Below, one piece after another: positions 50,145 to 60,031 of a stretch of 64,000 nucleotides of DNA (positions are counted from its first letter, which is position 1; the number at the start of each line of letters is the position of its first letter). Source of the stretch: Paenibacillus chitinolyticus NBRC 15660 (GTDB lineage: Bacteria > Bacillota > Bacilli > Paenibacillales > NBRC-103111); the NCBI RefSeq assembly GCF_000739915.1, contig NZ_BBJT01000006.1:248001-312000 (forward strand), given 5' to 3'. The notes beneath the pieces are model-generated. The model made no database searches. It was not told the origin of the DNA and was given only the letters and a program-made list of their open reading frames with translations. Both the position numbers and the translations under genes were made by a program.

Positions 50145-53100
50145 TCAATGCCACGACTTATACAAATCAATTCCCTGCCAAATCCTTGCTTGATCCCTTG
50201 GATCATCAAAATAACTTTTGTAATCTTCAACTTTCCAAGTACCGGCAAACATTTGAGCTAATCCTGCTGCTTCTAAAAGCATAAAATCTGGTATTTTCAT
50301 CACCTTACCAAAATAACCATATGAAATATTACCGGGAACATCTTTGTCAACATACTCCCCGCTATAGATAAAATGTGAATGTTGCCAATCAGGTTGATTT
50401 TTTAAGTCAAGTTCAGCAGTTCCTCTCACTGTATTATAAAATTTCAAATATACATCTTTTGTAGAATTATTGTCTGAAAAATCTTTGTACTTTTTTTCGT
50501 ATGAAATCATTAAATTATTTAATTTATCTGTTACATCATAAATCATATAATAATCTAGATCCTTATCATACCTGACAGTGTATCCGCTGGGATTATTTTT
50601 CTCATCATAAGAACCTGCGGAATTTCTCAACCTCCATGCTTCACTAGCTACAGCAGCTTTTCCACTTTTTGTTATCATGGGACTTTCTGCTGTTTGTTTA
50701 AGACTAATTAGTTTTGTGTCTACCTCATTACAGTTGTATAACCCTCCACCAGATTTAATACCACAATGCCCACTCGGATCAACATGCGTCAGAGGATTAT
50801 TCTCCACATACGTATACAAATTCAAACTCAGCGGATTATCCAACTGTCCTTCATACGTATCCTCGTTAATAAACCGTCCCATGCTCGGATCGTACCAGCG
50901 GGCGCGTAGGTACTGGAGTTCCACGCTTTCATCCCAGTACTCCCCGCTATACAAGAATGGATTGTCTACCCCTTTGAGTACTGTTGTTGGATTACCCCAT
51001 AGGTCATAAGCGTACTGATTGATTACGTTACCATTTGCATCCCTCAGCTCCACAACATCTCCATGTCCATTATGGACATAGTACGCTTTACTGCCATTTG
51101 CATCAACACGTGCTACCAATTGATTACCACGCAGATAACTGGCTTTATGAGCGGCCACCCCATTTGTGACTGTACCTTCGGCAATCATCTGATCGCCGTC
51201 ATAATAATAACGGGTCGTGATTCCGTTCTCTGTCCGTTCTGTAAGCAGGTTATCCCCATTGTACTTGTAATTTACATGACTTGATTCATCCAGTTGTACG
51301 GCATTCAGCCTGTTCCGATTGTCATACGTATAGCTGGTATCTACGGGATTTATAGGCTTGTCGCTTTGCAAGGTAAGTCTATTGCCCCGATTATCATAGC
51401 TGTAATTTTCGTTGTAGTCCGACGAAGTAGCAATCCGGTTTAAAGCATCATACGAAAAGGATTGGGTAACTCCATTCTCCACTTTACTTGTTTGGTTAGC
51501 ATGAAGGTCATAGCCATAAGAGAAGGACTGAACCGCTGCTCCTGATTTAGCTTGAGTTAGCGCAGTCAGGTTTACACCTTCATAGGTAAATGCAGCATGG
51601 ACCCCGTTCTTCGCTTGAGTTGCAGCCAGCAATCCATTCTTCTTGTATTGATAAGTAGCATCCCACTCGGCCGGTTCCGTACCGACTGCGGTTATCCGGT
51701 TCTGTGTATCGTATTCATAATTTGTAACGACACCGAACGGGTCTGTCATCTTCGTGCGTTTTCCTTGCTGGTCATAGGCATATTGCAGTGTCCGCTGATC
51801 CGGATATTTGACCTGCGTCAACCAACCTGTTGAAGGTTCGTAGGTATACCCCGTTGTACCGATTCCATCCTGCATAGACAAGCGGCGGCCTGCAGCATCA
51901 TAACTGAAGGATATTTTTTCATCCGTTGTCTCACTTGCCGTGAGCAAATTGACTGCATTGTACGTGAAGGTATGAATATTACCCTTCCTATCGATACTTT
52001 TCGTTAAATTACTGTTTGTATCATAGAAGTAAGTTTCAATCTGACCCAGTGGATCTGTTTCTTGAATAACTCTTCCCATCTGGTCATAGCTCTTCAACTT
52101 TTTATTATGATCGGGATACTCAATTTGGATCAAATTGCTCGCTTTACTATACGTGTAGCGTGTCGTATTGGCTTCCGCATCCGTTACAGATGCCAGCCTG
52201 CCCATAGCATCATAGCTGTACTGTGTGGTTTGTACATCCCCTGAATTACTTCCTGCCCCATCACTCTTTGTGAGAACTTTGCCTGCAGCGTCATAAGTAA
52301 ACTTGACAGAACCGATCAAAGCTCCGGTGGCACTAGAAATATCCCGTTGAGTGGCTCGTCCAAGCAAATCATAGGTCTCTTCGGTTCTATTGTTCTCGCC
52401 ATCTTTGCTTATCACCTTACGGTTAATATCGTCATAAGAGACGGTCGCTTTAGCCTGTTCTGCTCCAGGATATGTGGTCGCAATAAGCCGATCCCATTTG
52501 TCATACTCATAAGACGTACGGTTACCTGCCCCATCCTGGCTCCAAGTCTGACGGCCATACACATCGTAGCCAAACTCTTGTGAGGCTTTTCCGCTAATGC
52601 CGGACTTGATTTTCCATCCGAGCGGATTCCATTTCGTAATCTGTGTGACTCCTGTTGGATCTACGGTGGTGACTTCATTTGCCGCATCGTTATAGGTATA
52701 CGTATACGTACTTGAATCAGGCTGGATAACCTTGGTGGCTCGGCCTAATACATCATATTCGTACTTAGTCATAAGGCCTTTGCCGTCTGTAAACTTCGTC
52801 ATAGCACCAGTTGACGGGTTATACTCAAACCGCTGAGTCACCGTCATGTTTTGCTTGGCTGCATCCGTAACTTGTACGGATTGTTCAGCCGGAAACGCGG
52901 AGTGGTATTGAGTGCCGTACCCATTGTTCACAACAATATCTTGCGCGTCGTCTTTAATAGTAATGCTTATCGGATTCCCGTGAGCATCATACGTATAACT
53001 TGATTGGGCTTTCAGGGCTCCTGCCGAATTGTTCTCCTTCACCCGCACTTCCTTAATTCCATTCGTCCCTGGGTAACGCTCCAGTTCCATGTAGCTGTTT

Positions 53101-55373
53101 AGCCCACTCGTAGCCGGTGCTGTTACACTGCTGAGCAAATGAGTGGTTGCATCATACTGATACGTGCTCACCGTGTTGGCAGGATCAGTCTCTGTTAACA
53201 CATTGCCGTATTCATCATACGTACGCTGGCTCACTTGTTCCGTCGAGCTGGAAGAACCCTGCACCTTTTTCGTGGTGGTTTTCGTTGGAGACGGCCAACG
53301 GTTTGTCCTGTTGTATTCCATCATCGTAATACTTTGTGTGGTACCGTCGTCTTGCTTAATTTGCGTGTTATAAAAAACTTCAGGTGTATTATCGTCAATA
53401 TACACTCTGTCGTAGCTGTAGGAAGTTTGAGTCCGTCCGTTATTAACTATGGTTGTATAAGAAGTGTTTTTATTCTGAACCGATCCGCTATCTCCTGAAT
53501 AGGTGTAATCTACAGGATTAGACCGGCTCTCGGTGCCATCTGCAAAAGTCACGACATCTTCCCTGGCTTTTACTCGGTGAACGGTTTCCTGACCAAAATA
53601 ACCCAAGCTCCGATTAAACTTTTCATAAGTATAGTCAGTTCTAGCTTTAGTGGGATAATAAACTTGTTTCAACAAAGCAACATAATTGTCTTTCATTTTT
53701 GGATCACGTACCAAATCAAACGGAGCCGCTTCAACGTTGTATACATATTGTGTTTTACGTCCCGCCGGATCGGTAACCTGAGAAAGTAGCTCTTTATTAC
53801 CTTGCGGATCCTTTATCTTGTCATATTTAACGGTGCGCTCACCAGAGGTCAGCGTCACTTCCTTTTCCGTATAAGCAATGGAAATTTCATTTCCTATGGC
53901 ATCCTTGATCTTTGTAAGAACTTGTCCGTAAGGAGTAACGTCCTGATATTCAAACTGAATTGTGTTTTGATAAGCATCCGTTATTTGAATAAGTTCTCCG
54001 TTATGAGCAAAATACTGCTTTTTTCCATCCAGTGAATCCAGCCTGAAGGTAGACAGTAAATTATTCACTCTAACACTTGAATCATAATACATTGTTAGGT
54101 CTTTCCAAGGGTACCCTTTCAGAGTTCTGTCATCCAGCTCGTATGTTGCCCCGCCAAAAAGCCGGATGTAGGTTTTATTATTGTCCTTTCTTTCAATGTA
54201 AGGAAGATCCCAGCTCCATCCTTTTCCGATCGGATAACGGTTTTCGTTTTTGATCGGTTTGGTTTTATTGGCATAGCCGGTTCTTATGTATTGCGGCTTA
54301 CCCTCCTTGCGAACGTTACCCGTCGTGTAAGCTTTCGCAATAAATTCCAACCCATCAAGCCGAATATCCTCTTTCTGAATAAACGGCTGCGTATTGGGAT
54401 TTTCAGGATCCACGTAAGGCCAGGCCTTTTTAAAAGAGTCATATTGCTCATTGTTAAACTCTTCTACGTAGGGAATTTCGAAGGGTAAATACCAATAGGT
54501 ATAGTCATTTTTAAATCGAATAACAGAACGATACCCAGGCCCGAAGGTGAAGTCCGTAGCGCCTCCATCTTCCGTGACCATCTCGTTGGAGTATTTAAAA
54601 TATAGTCGGGTGGTGAGCTCCGGATAATATTGGGTCGTATAAACAGAATCATTTAGAACATCTTTTTCATAATATAAGGCGTCCGAACTGTCATACTTGC
54701 GCTTTAATTCAAAAGAAAGTCCGTTTCTCCCCGGTAGGGTCATATCTGTCGTTTGTATTTGCAGAGAACCGTTCAACGTAGATACATCTTCACTAATTGG
54801 GAAAGCCCAAGGAGCCCGATCCGCTTTAATATCAAGGCGTTTTACCGCTAGCTCATCATAACTGGTAGGATAGTTGGAAGATGAAAGTAGGGACACTCTT
54901 CCGTAAGTAGCATCCGTTACACCGGATGGATAAAGCAATGAGGGGTCAGGTATAATCGAATCTCCGGACGACTCCACATAGGTTCCATAAGTTTGCTCGG
55001 AAACAGTAGGAGCCGTCGGACCGGGCTGAGACTGCTTCTCTGCGAATCGTTCAGCCGAGTAGTCTTCCTTTTTCAACTGTTCTTCAATCGTTGGATTCAT
55101 TTGATTTAACACTTCTCCAAGCGGTTGGGAAGGGTCCTGCCTTGTTTGCAAGGCGGATTGAATCTCCAACAGTGAGTATCCTTTGTTAAGTTCGGACAAT
55201 AGGTCCGTTTCCGGTACTCCGTAAGTTTTGCTCAGGCTTTCTACCGTTAATAACGGCTGGGATATTTGCTGCGGATTGCTTGCGGATTGCTCATTCGCAT
55301 GAATTACATATAAGGGAGCGAGCATTTGAACCATTAAGCAAAATAAAACCAAATAATTAATTTTCTTCTTCAT
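50145..55373 (-). CDS. Secreted Rhs/YD-repeat polymorphic toxin with type-44-like tip
   Basis: A 1742-residue protein. Residues 1-27 are a Sec signal peptide. Residues about 30-450 form a Gram-positive Rhs N-terminal region; about 480-1450 are YD repeats (for example YEYDVLGRATKV, YSYDAMGRLASV, FTYNAVNLLTAS) that build the beta-cocoon. The core ends with YLRARWYDPSMGRFINEDTYEG and THVDPSGH at about residue 1536. The 206-residue tip (CGIKSGGG... to DLYKSWH) resembles polymorphic toxin type 44: WQHSHFIYSGEYVD, GNISYGYFGKV and FDDPRDQARIWQGIDLY. It is probably delivered to neighbouring cells after cleavage. The tip is more AT-rich than the core. A membrane protein gene follows as likely immunity. 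Confidence 0.88.
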   Translation of the reverse strand: MKKKINYLVLFCLMVQMLAPLYVIHANEQSASNPQQISQPLLTVESLSKTYGVPETDLLSELNKGYSLLEIQSALQTRQDPSQPLGEVLNQMNPTIEEQLKKEDYSAERFAEKQSQPGPTAPTVSEQTYGTYVESSGDSIIPDPSLLYPSGVTDATYGRVSLLSSSNYPTSYDELAVKRLDIKADRAPWAFPISEDVSTLNGSLQIQTTDMTLPGRNGLSFELKRKYDSSDALYYEKDVLNDSVYTTQYYPELTTRLYFKYSNEMVTEDGGATDFTFGPGYRSVIRFKNDYTYWYLPFEIPYVEEFNNEQYDSFKKAWPYVDPENPNTQPFIQKEDIRLDGLEFIAKAYTTGNVRKEGKPQYIRTGYANKTKPIKNENRYPIGKGWSWDLPYIERKDNNKTYIRLFGGATYELDDRTLKGYPWKDLTMYYDSSVRVNNLLSTFRLDSLDGKKQYFAHNGELIQITDAYQNTIQFEYQDVTPYGQVLTKIKDAIGNEISIAYTEKEVTLTSGERTVKYDKIKDPQGNKELLSQVTDPAGRKTQYVYNVEAAPFDLVRDPKMKDNYVALLKQVYYPTKARTDYTYEKFNRSLGYFGQETVHRVKAREDVVTFADGTESRSNPVDYTYSGDSGSVQNKNTSYTTIVNNGRTQTSYSYDRVYIDDNTPEVFYNTQIKQDDGTTQSITMMEYNRTNRWPSPTKTTTKKVQGSSSSTEQVSQRTYDEYGNVLTETDPANTVSTYQYDATTHLLSSVTAPATSGLNSYMELERYPGTNGIKEVRVKENNSAGALKAQSSYTYDAHGNPISITIKDDAQDIVVNNGYGTQYHSAFPAEQSVQVTDAAKQNMTVTQRFEYNPSTGAMTKFTDGKGLMTKYEYDVLGRATKVIQPDSSTYTYTYNDAANEVTTVDPTGVTQITKWNPLGWKIKSGISGKASQEFGYDVYGRQTWSQDGAGNRTSYEYDKWDRLIATTYPGAEQAKATVSYDDINRKVISKDGENNRTEETYDLLGRATQRDISSATGALIGSVKFTYDAAGKVLTKSDGAGSNSGDVQTTQYSYDAMGRLASVTDAEANTTRYTYSKASNLIQIEYPDHNKKLKSYDQMGRVIQETDPLGQIETYFYDTNSNLTKSIDRKGNIHTFTYNAVNLLTASETTDEKISFSYDAAGRRLSMQDGIGTTGYTYEPSTGWLTQVKYPDQRTLQYAYDQQGKRTKMTDPFGVVTNYEYDTQNRITAVGTEPAEWDATYQYKKNGLLAATQAKNGVHAAFTYEGVNLTALTQAKSGAAVQSFSYGYDLHANQTSKVENGVTQSFSYDALNRIATSSDYNENYSYDNRGNRLTLQSDKPINPVDTSYTYDNRNRLNAVQLDESSHVNYKYNGDNLLTERTENGITTRYYYDGDQMIAEGTVTNGVAAHKASYLRGNQLVARVDANGSKAYYVHNGHGDVVELRDANGNVINQYAYDLWGNPTTVLKGVDNPFLYSGEYWDESVELQYLRARWYDPSMGRFINEDTYEGQLDNPLSLNLYTYVENNPLTHVDPSGHCGIKSGGGLYNCNEVDTKLISLKQTAESPMITKSGKAAVASEAWRLRNSAGSYDEKNNPSGYTVRYDKDLDYYMIYDVTDKLNNLMISYEKKYKDFSDNNSTKDVYLKFYNTVRGTAELDLKNQPDWQHSHFIYSGEYVDKDVPGNISYGYFGKVMKIPDFMLLEAAGLAQMFAGTWKVEDYKSYFDDPRDQARIWQGIDLYKSWH

Positions 55374-55482
55374 GCCGTCGTTTCACCATTCCTTTGTAAT
55401 AGTACATAAAACAGTTCCATAGGCCTTTCTATTGGTGGCTTCTATATTCTTATGGTTAAATTAAGTTTGATGACATGCCCTA

Positions 55483-55929
55483 CTATGTATCGCCTAATAT
55501 CTCATTAAATGAATTATATGGATACTTTAAATAAAGCAAATCACCTGAGTATCCTTCTTCATTATCAATCCTGTTATAGATGGATTCTGATATTTTATAG
55601 AGTCTAGCTCCATCAACTTGCACCTTACTTACGCCGCTATCAAGATATGCTCCAATAATCGTAATCGGATTACCTGTTGCTTGAAATTTAATATGTGATC
55701 TTCTCCAAGTATCATCCGTTTTAAAATACTTATAACCTAAGTTTAATCCCCAATTTGTTTGGGTATCATTTACTCGCATGGACACTGTAGTGGATGAAGT
55801 TGCTTTATAAGAAACAAGAAATAAGTAATAACTACCTTCAGTTAACGTTCCTAGTTCTTGATTCAAAGAAGCCCATTCCCCATCAAGTTCTAGTTGCTGA
55901 CTTGTATTTCCATAGACAAACTTCACCAT
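55483..55929 (-). CDS. CBM-like beta-sandwich protein or fragment
   Basis: A 148-residue protein with a jelly-roll pattern (SLNQELGTLTEGSYYLFLVSYKA, WRRSHIKFQATGNPITIIGAYLDSG, VQVDGARLYKI; key YYLFLVSYKA and VDGARLYK) like carbohydrate-binding module 4/9 families. It lacks a signal peptide and the ribosome binding site is poor (AAGGA next to the ATG), so it may be a detached fragment of a larger secreted Rhs-type protein. Lies between the rhs gene and the GBS-Bsp gene. Confidence 0.45.
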   Translation of the reverse strand: MVKFVYGNTSQQLELDGEWASLNQELGTLTEGSYYLFLVSYKATSSTTVSMRVNDTQTNWGLNLGYKYFKTDDTWRRSHIKFQATGNPITIIGAYLDSGVSKVQVDGARLYKISESIYNRIDNEEGYSGDLLYLKYPYNSFNEILGDT

Positions 55930-55978
55930 TCCTTATACTAGTTAAATTGCAGACACTTCGAGAAGAGCTCTAAGAAGT

Positions 55979-56734
55979 TTACTTATATTCCTTCCAAGTA
56001 AACTGTTTTCGTATCAAATTACCATTGGCATCGTAGATATATTTGGTATAGGACACCATTCCAGTTACCTCTGTTACTCCCCCGCCAACAAATTTCTGCT
56101 CATCTTTATCGTTGTACTTATAAATATGAGTAATATATTTCCCCGCCTCGCTATTGTGCTTCACAAACGGTATCACAACTTTCCATTTCCCTTCCCCCAT
56201 AGGTATACCTTTATGCCAAATTATGTCGTCTTGATCGTCTGATTCTGTCCATGTAGGAAACGCAACTTTCGACGCAAACACATTGGATACATATATTTCG
56301 TAGTATCCTTTGGAGATATCTACAGTTGTTGGATACTCAATAACGGGCTCAGGATCTTCAGCTATAGTTACTACCTTTTCAACTAATATATTTTCTTTTC
56401 CTGTAGAATCTGTTAAGTATATATGGGTTACATAGCTCCCGGTTTCATTATTGTGATCGGATAGCGGGATTTTAACTCTCCAATTATTACCTTCCATCTT
56501 CTCGCCTTCATACCATATTAAATCATCATATCCATTTTCAAGCGTCCAAGTCGGAAATCGCACTCTCGTTGCATTAGAATTCAATACTTTAATTTCATAA
56601 CTCCCATTGAACAAATAAGCCCTGCTTGGTGCTTCAACGATATTTTCTGCTTGAGCGGAAGTATTACTAGGCATAATCATCAATAAAAGAATAACCCCGC
56701 AGATCGTACTCAATATTTTAAATAATTTGGTCAC
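55979..56734 (-). CDS. Secreted protein with two GBS Bsp-like repeats and a terminal YD unit
   Basis: A 251-residue protein from GTG (AAGGGGAGAGACAA upstream). Residues 1-29 are a signal peptide. Two GBS Bsp-like repeats follow (GSYEIKVLNSNATRVRFPTWT near 43; GYYEIYVSNVFASKVAFPTWT-like near 142, both ending in THIY). The last 20 residues, YIYDANGNLIRKQFTWKEYK, are a single YD-repeat unit. It may be a shed or anchoring accessory of the Rhs system, or the remains of the N-terminus of another Rhs protein. Confidence 0.7.
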   Translation of the reverse strand: MTKLFKILSTICGVILLLMIMPSNTSAQAENIVEAPSRAYLFNGSYEIKVLNSNATRVRFPTWTLENGYDDLIWYEGEKMEGNNWRVKIPLSDHNNETGSYVTHIYLTDSTGKENILVEKVVTIAEDPEPVIEYPTTVDISKGYYEIYVSNVFASKVAFPTWTESDDQDDIIWHKGIPMGEGKWKVVIPFVKHNSEAGKYITHIYKYNDKDEQKFVGGGVTEVTGMVSYTKYIYDANGNLIRKQFTWKEYK

Positions 56735-57065
56735 TTGTCTCTCCCCTTATCGTAATACCATTTTTTAAATAAGCTTTGAATTTTAAGCCGTGATCGTTTT
56801 AGCGTTTGTTAAGTTGGAAAATTTGTCCGTATGATCTTCGATCACTCAGATCTTTAGAGATGAATCTAAGAACCTCCAGAAATATTTTTACGTTTTTTTC
56901 CAATAAAAATCACTACTTTCGCTTTATTATCAGATACTAGGTTAGTATAGACTATTAGCTCCTTAAAATATTTAGATTTTTGTGTCGTAATTTGTCACTT
57001 AATGATGTAATTAATAAAGATAACTTAATAATTCCATATAGTTCATCTTGTTTAGGTTCCCATAT
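56735..57065. other. Intergenic region between two secreted-protein genes
   Basis: AT-rich, no gene seen. It presumably holds the promoter of the GBS-Bsp gene, but no pair of -35/-10 boxes was convincing. Confidence 0.3.
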
Positions 57066-57093
57066 AAAAGGCACCCCAAAAGGGATGCCTTTT
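57066..57093 (-). terminator. Terminator after the LamG gene
   Basis: AAAAGGCATCCC / GGGGTGCCTTTT, 12-bp stem with one G-U pair and a 4-nt loop, T-run on the minus strand. Confidence 0.75.
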
Positions 57094-57154
57094 ATCTTCA
57101 CTCGTTTAAGTATTACTCTCCTAGTTCACCCGGAACTAATATCACTTTTACCGC

Positions 57155-59425
57155 TCAATCTGCAAGTCTCCAATTCCCAACCAATCCTGGTTCATTATTC
57201 ATGAGAGCCCTGTACATATTGCTTTGAATCTCCGAACTTGTTATGGCCCGATTCCATACGTGTACATCCGCTAACTTACCTTTGAATTTATAGTTAGCTT
57301 TATCCACTCCAAAGCCCGATACGTATGCAGTAGGGGTAACTGTTACACTAGCTGTCGTTACATTCTGCACCTGCGAAATACTTTGTTTCACTCCGTTGAT
57401 ATACAATTCACTATTGGTTGCATCAGGCACACCGTTGTAAAAGACTGCGGCTACATGCACCCACTTGTTCTTTAATTCTGCTGACGGTATCCCATATATA
57501 TCTGCATTTCCCGTGTTAAAACCAAAGTAACCGTTATTGAACCATAAATCATAACTTCCGTTCCAGCCGAATGGCATTACATTTTCAGTTCCATCCCAAT
57601 TCATCCAGAACTCTACGGTGTTCTTAGCCCCGCTTGTTGTATTCACCGCAACATTGGTATATTCCAATTGTTTCGTTCCGTCAAAGCTTGATGCTTTTAA
57701 GATCGGGTCAGACACTCTCCAATTACCAACTAATCCCGGTTCATTTACATTTAACGTTCTATACATATTGCTTTGGATCTGCGAACCCGTTAAGGCCCGA
57801 TTCCATACATGTACGTCCGCTATTTTTCCTTTGAATTTATAGTTTTTATCCACTCCATAACCTGACACGTATAACGTCGGAGTCGCTGTCACACTGGAAG
57901 AAGTTATACTTTGGACCTGCGAAATGTTCTGTTTCACTCCGTTGATATACAGCTCACTATTGGTTGCATCCGGCACACCATTATAAAAAACTGCGGCTAC
58001 ATGTACCCACTTGTTTTTTAACCCTGCCGAAGAAATTCCGTATAGATCTGCATTTCCGGTATTAAATCCAAAATGACCGTTATCGAACCATAAGTCATAA
58101 CCGCCGTTCCAACTGAATGGCATTACATTTTCAGTTCCATCCCAGTTCATCCAGAATTCTACGGTATTCTTCGCTCCATCTGCTGTGTTAACAGCAACGT
58201 TTGTATATTCGAGCTGCCTTGTTCCATCGAAGCTTAAAGATGTTAAAGCCGGATCTGTCAGCTTCCAATTTCCGACTAATCCCGGTTCATTTCCATTTAG
58301 TACTCCATACATATTTTTCTGAATCTCCGAACCCGTTAGAGCCCGGTTCCACATGTGTACATCCGCTATTCTGCCAGTGAATTTATACTTACTCTTATCC
58401 ACTCCGGAACCTGACACGTAAACCGTCGAGGTCGCCGTCACGTTAGAAGCCGTTATACCTTGTACCTGTGAAATATTTTGTTTCACTCCATTTATGTACA
58501 ATTCGGAGTTTGCCGCATTCGGCACACCATTATAAAAGACTGCGGCTACATGTACCCACTTGTTTTTTAATTGTGCTGACGGTATTCCGTATATATCTGC
58601 GTTTCCGGTATTAAAACCAAAGTACCCATTATCAAACCACAAATTATAACCGCCATTCCAGCCGAATGGCATCACATTTTCAGTTCCGTCCCAGTTCATC
58701 CAGAATTCTACGGTATTCTTCCCTCCGCTATCTGTGTTTACCGCAACATCCGTAAATTCCAGTTGTTTTGTCCCATCAAAAGATAGTGACTCCCCGTTAA
58801 ATTCTGAATTCGGTATTTCTACCGAATCTTTTTGAACCTGGAACCAACCACTGGATTTATTACTCCATTGTTCTCCGTCTGTTACCCTTACTTCAACCCG
58901 ATACTTTTGGCCAACTTCCAAGTCTCTATCGAGTTTCCAAAACCCGTCGTTTGTTCTTCCATAGTAATCAAAAACTGGTTTTGAGGAATTGAGAGAATAT
59001 AGTTTTATATTGAATGCATCAAAAATATTTTTATCATCTGTCTGCGTCCAAGTAATTGTCGGTCTTGTTGAATATACCAGTGTTGGCGATACTTCAACCC
59101 CATTCGGGCTATTTAGAGTTAGTTGGGGAGATTCCGAATTCGTCAAAGGAGTATACGTCTTTTTCAACAAATTTCCGGATAAATCATACTGATAATTAAC
59201 CGTTCTCCCGGACGGTAATATACTAAACTCTAACCTTCCCGTTTTATCGTATACATACCCATAATCAGTTGATGTCCCATTCGTTTCAGCGCTAACCTGT
59301 TCTACAATAAACATAGTGATTAACAAAGAACAAATCCAAACTCTTGAAGATAGCTGCAGAAATCTTTTAAAATTATTCCTATTAAGCCTTGAACTTAATT
59401 TGTTTCTACTGCATACATAAGCCAT
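57155..59425 (-). CDS. Secreted protein with YD unit and three LamG domains
   Basis: A 756-residue protein from ATG at 59425 (AAAGGGG upstream). A signal-anchor region (residues about 25-45) is followed by two YD units (YVYDKTGRLEF, YQYDLSGNLLKK), an Ig/FN3-like domain (about 80-190) and three nearly identical LamG/concanavalin-like domains (each about 180 residues; each with NTVEFWMNWDGTENVMPF, WVHVAAVFYNGVP and SELYINGVKQ). It ends right after the third domain. Secreted glycan- or surface-binding protein. The pairing of YD units with LamG suggests an Rhs-linked adhesin or the N-terminal part of a former larger Rhs. Confidence 0.78.
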   Translation of the reverse strand: MAYVCSRNKLSSRLNRNNFKRFLQLSSRVWICSLLITMFIVEQVSAETNGTSTDYGYVYDKTGRLEFSILPSGRTVNYQYDLSGNLLKKTYTPLTNSESPQLTLNSPNGVEVSPTLVYSTRPTITWTQTDDKNIFDAFNIKLYSLNSSKPVFDYYGRTNDGFWKLDRDLEVGQKYRVEVRVTDGEQWSNKSSGWFQVQKDSVEIPNSEFNGESLSFDGTKQLEFTDVAVNTDSGGKNTVEFWMNWDGTENVMPFGWNGGYNLWFDNGYFGFNTGNADIYGIPSAQLKNKWVHVAAVFYNGVPNAANSELYINGVKQNISQVQGITASNVTATSTVYVSGSGVDKSKYKFTGRIADVHMWNRALTGSEIQKNMYGVLNGNEPGLVGNWKLTDPALTSLSFDGTRQLEYTNVAVNTADGAKNTVEFWMNWDGTENVMPFSWNGGYDLWFDNGHFGFNTGNADLYGISSAGLKNKWVHVAAVFYNGVPDATNSELYINGVKQNISQVQSITSSSVTATPTLYVSGYGVDKNYKFKGKIADVHVWNRALTGSQIQSNMYRTLNVNEPGLVGNWRVSDPILKASSFDGTKQLEYTNVAVNTTSGAKNTVEFWMNWDGTENVMPFGWNGSYDLWFNNGYFGFNTGNADIYGIPSAELKNKWVHVAAVFYNGVPDATNSELYINGVKQSISQVQNVTTASVTVTPTAYVSGFGVDKANYKFKGKLADVHVWNRAITSSEIQSNMYRALMNNEPGLVGNWRLAD
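57170..58800 (-). repeat. Three tandem coding repeats of about 547 bp (LamG units)
   Basis: The LamG-coding units are repeated at the DNA level about every 547 bp (for example the FDGTKQLE-coding segment near 57680, 58228 and 58775). Nucleotide identity is high, so recent duplication or ongoing gene conversion is likely. Confidence 0.7.
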
Positions 59426-59615
59426 GTAATGACCCCTTTTCTGTTTTCTATGACCAATAAAACTCAATATAACCCATGAATGTTCTTTTCCTCATTAGCA
59501 TTAAAAGTCGAAATAAGTCGGATTTAATAAATTTTTGATAAATGTTATAAATAATAAGTTTTTATTTGGAAAATTAGAAATTAAGAATTTGATAATAACC
59601 TTGTTAAGTCAATAT

Positions 59616-59652
59616 AAAAACCACAATACGAGGTTAGATCGCATTGCGGTTT
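59616..59652 (-). terminator. Terminator after the membrane-anchored immunity-like gene
   Basis: ACCACAATACGA / TCGCATTGCGGT stem with T-rich tail on the minus strand; nearly the same hairpin as at 43699-43731. Confidence 0.65.
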
Positions 59653-59656
59653 AAAA

Positions 59657-60031
59657 TTATTTCAATTCAGATTGGAATATCCATTTTTCCTCAAACCCAC
59701 CTACAAGTGTAGCCGGGTTCTTTCCGTGAATATCATTTGGAACGTTTATCCCTCTATACCAGGCTAGAAGTTCGGAATCAACGTTATTTTTATAGATTAT
59801 TCGGTAAATAACATTACTCTTATTAAAATCATTTTTAAATGCACTAGTTTCTGGCTCTACACGCTCAATCTTTAGTACAATACCACCCTTTTTAGAAATA
59901 ACCGTCTTAATTTCTTCTTCATGCTGCTTTTTTAGGGTATTTAAACCAATGACTAATACCACCGCAACTATTCCTAAAAGGGATACGATAATAATTGCCA
60001 TCCACCTGGTTAATTTACTTTTAATGATCAT
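59657..60031 (-). CDS. Membrane-anchored protein, putative immunity
   Basis: A 124-residue protein with one N-terminal membrane segment (WMAIIIVSLLGIVAVVLVIGL) and an external beta-rich domain (GIVLKIERVEPETSAF, NVIYRIIYKN). Its ATG overlaps the stop codon of the upstream toxin-tip remnant (TATGATC), the usual toxin-immunity coupling. Possible DUF3139-like small secreted family. Function inferred from position. Confidence 0.55.
   Translation of the reverse strand: MIIKSKLTRWMAIIIVSLLGIVAVVLVIGLNTLKKQHEEEIKTVISKKGGIVLKIERVEPETSAFKNDFNKSNVIYRIIYKNNVDSELLAWYRGINVPNDIHGKNPATLVGGFEEKWIFQSELK

Noticed and set aside
57170-58800. CRISPR or satellite-type array
   Set aside because: The repeats are 547-bp coding units for LamG domains, in frame and without spacers.
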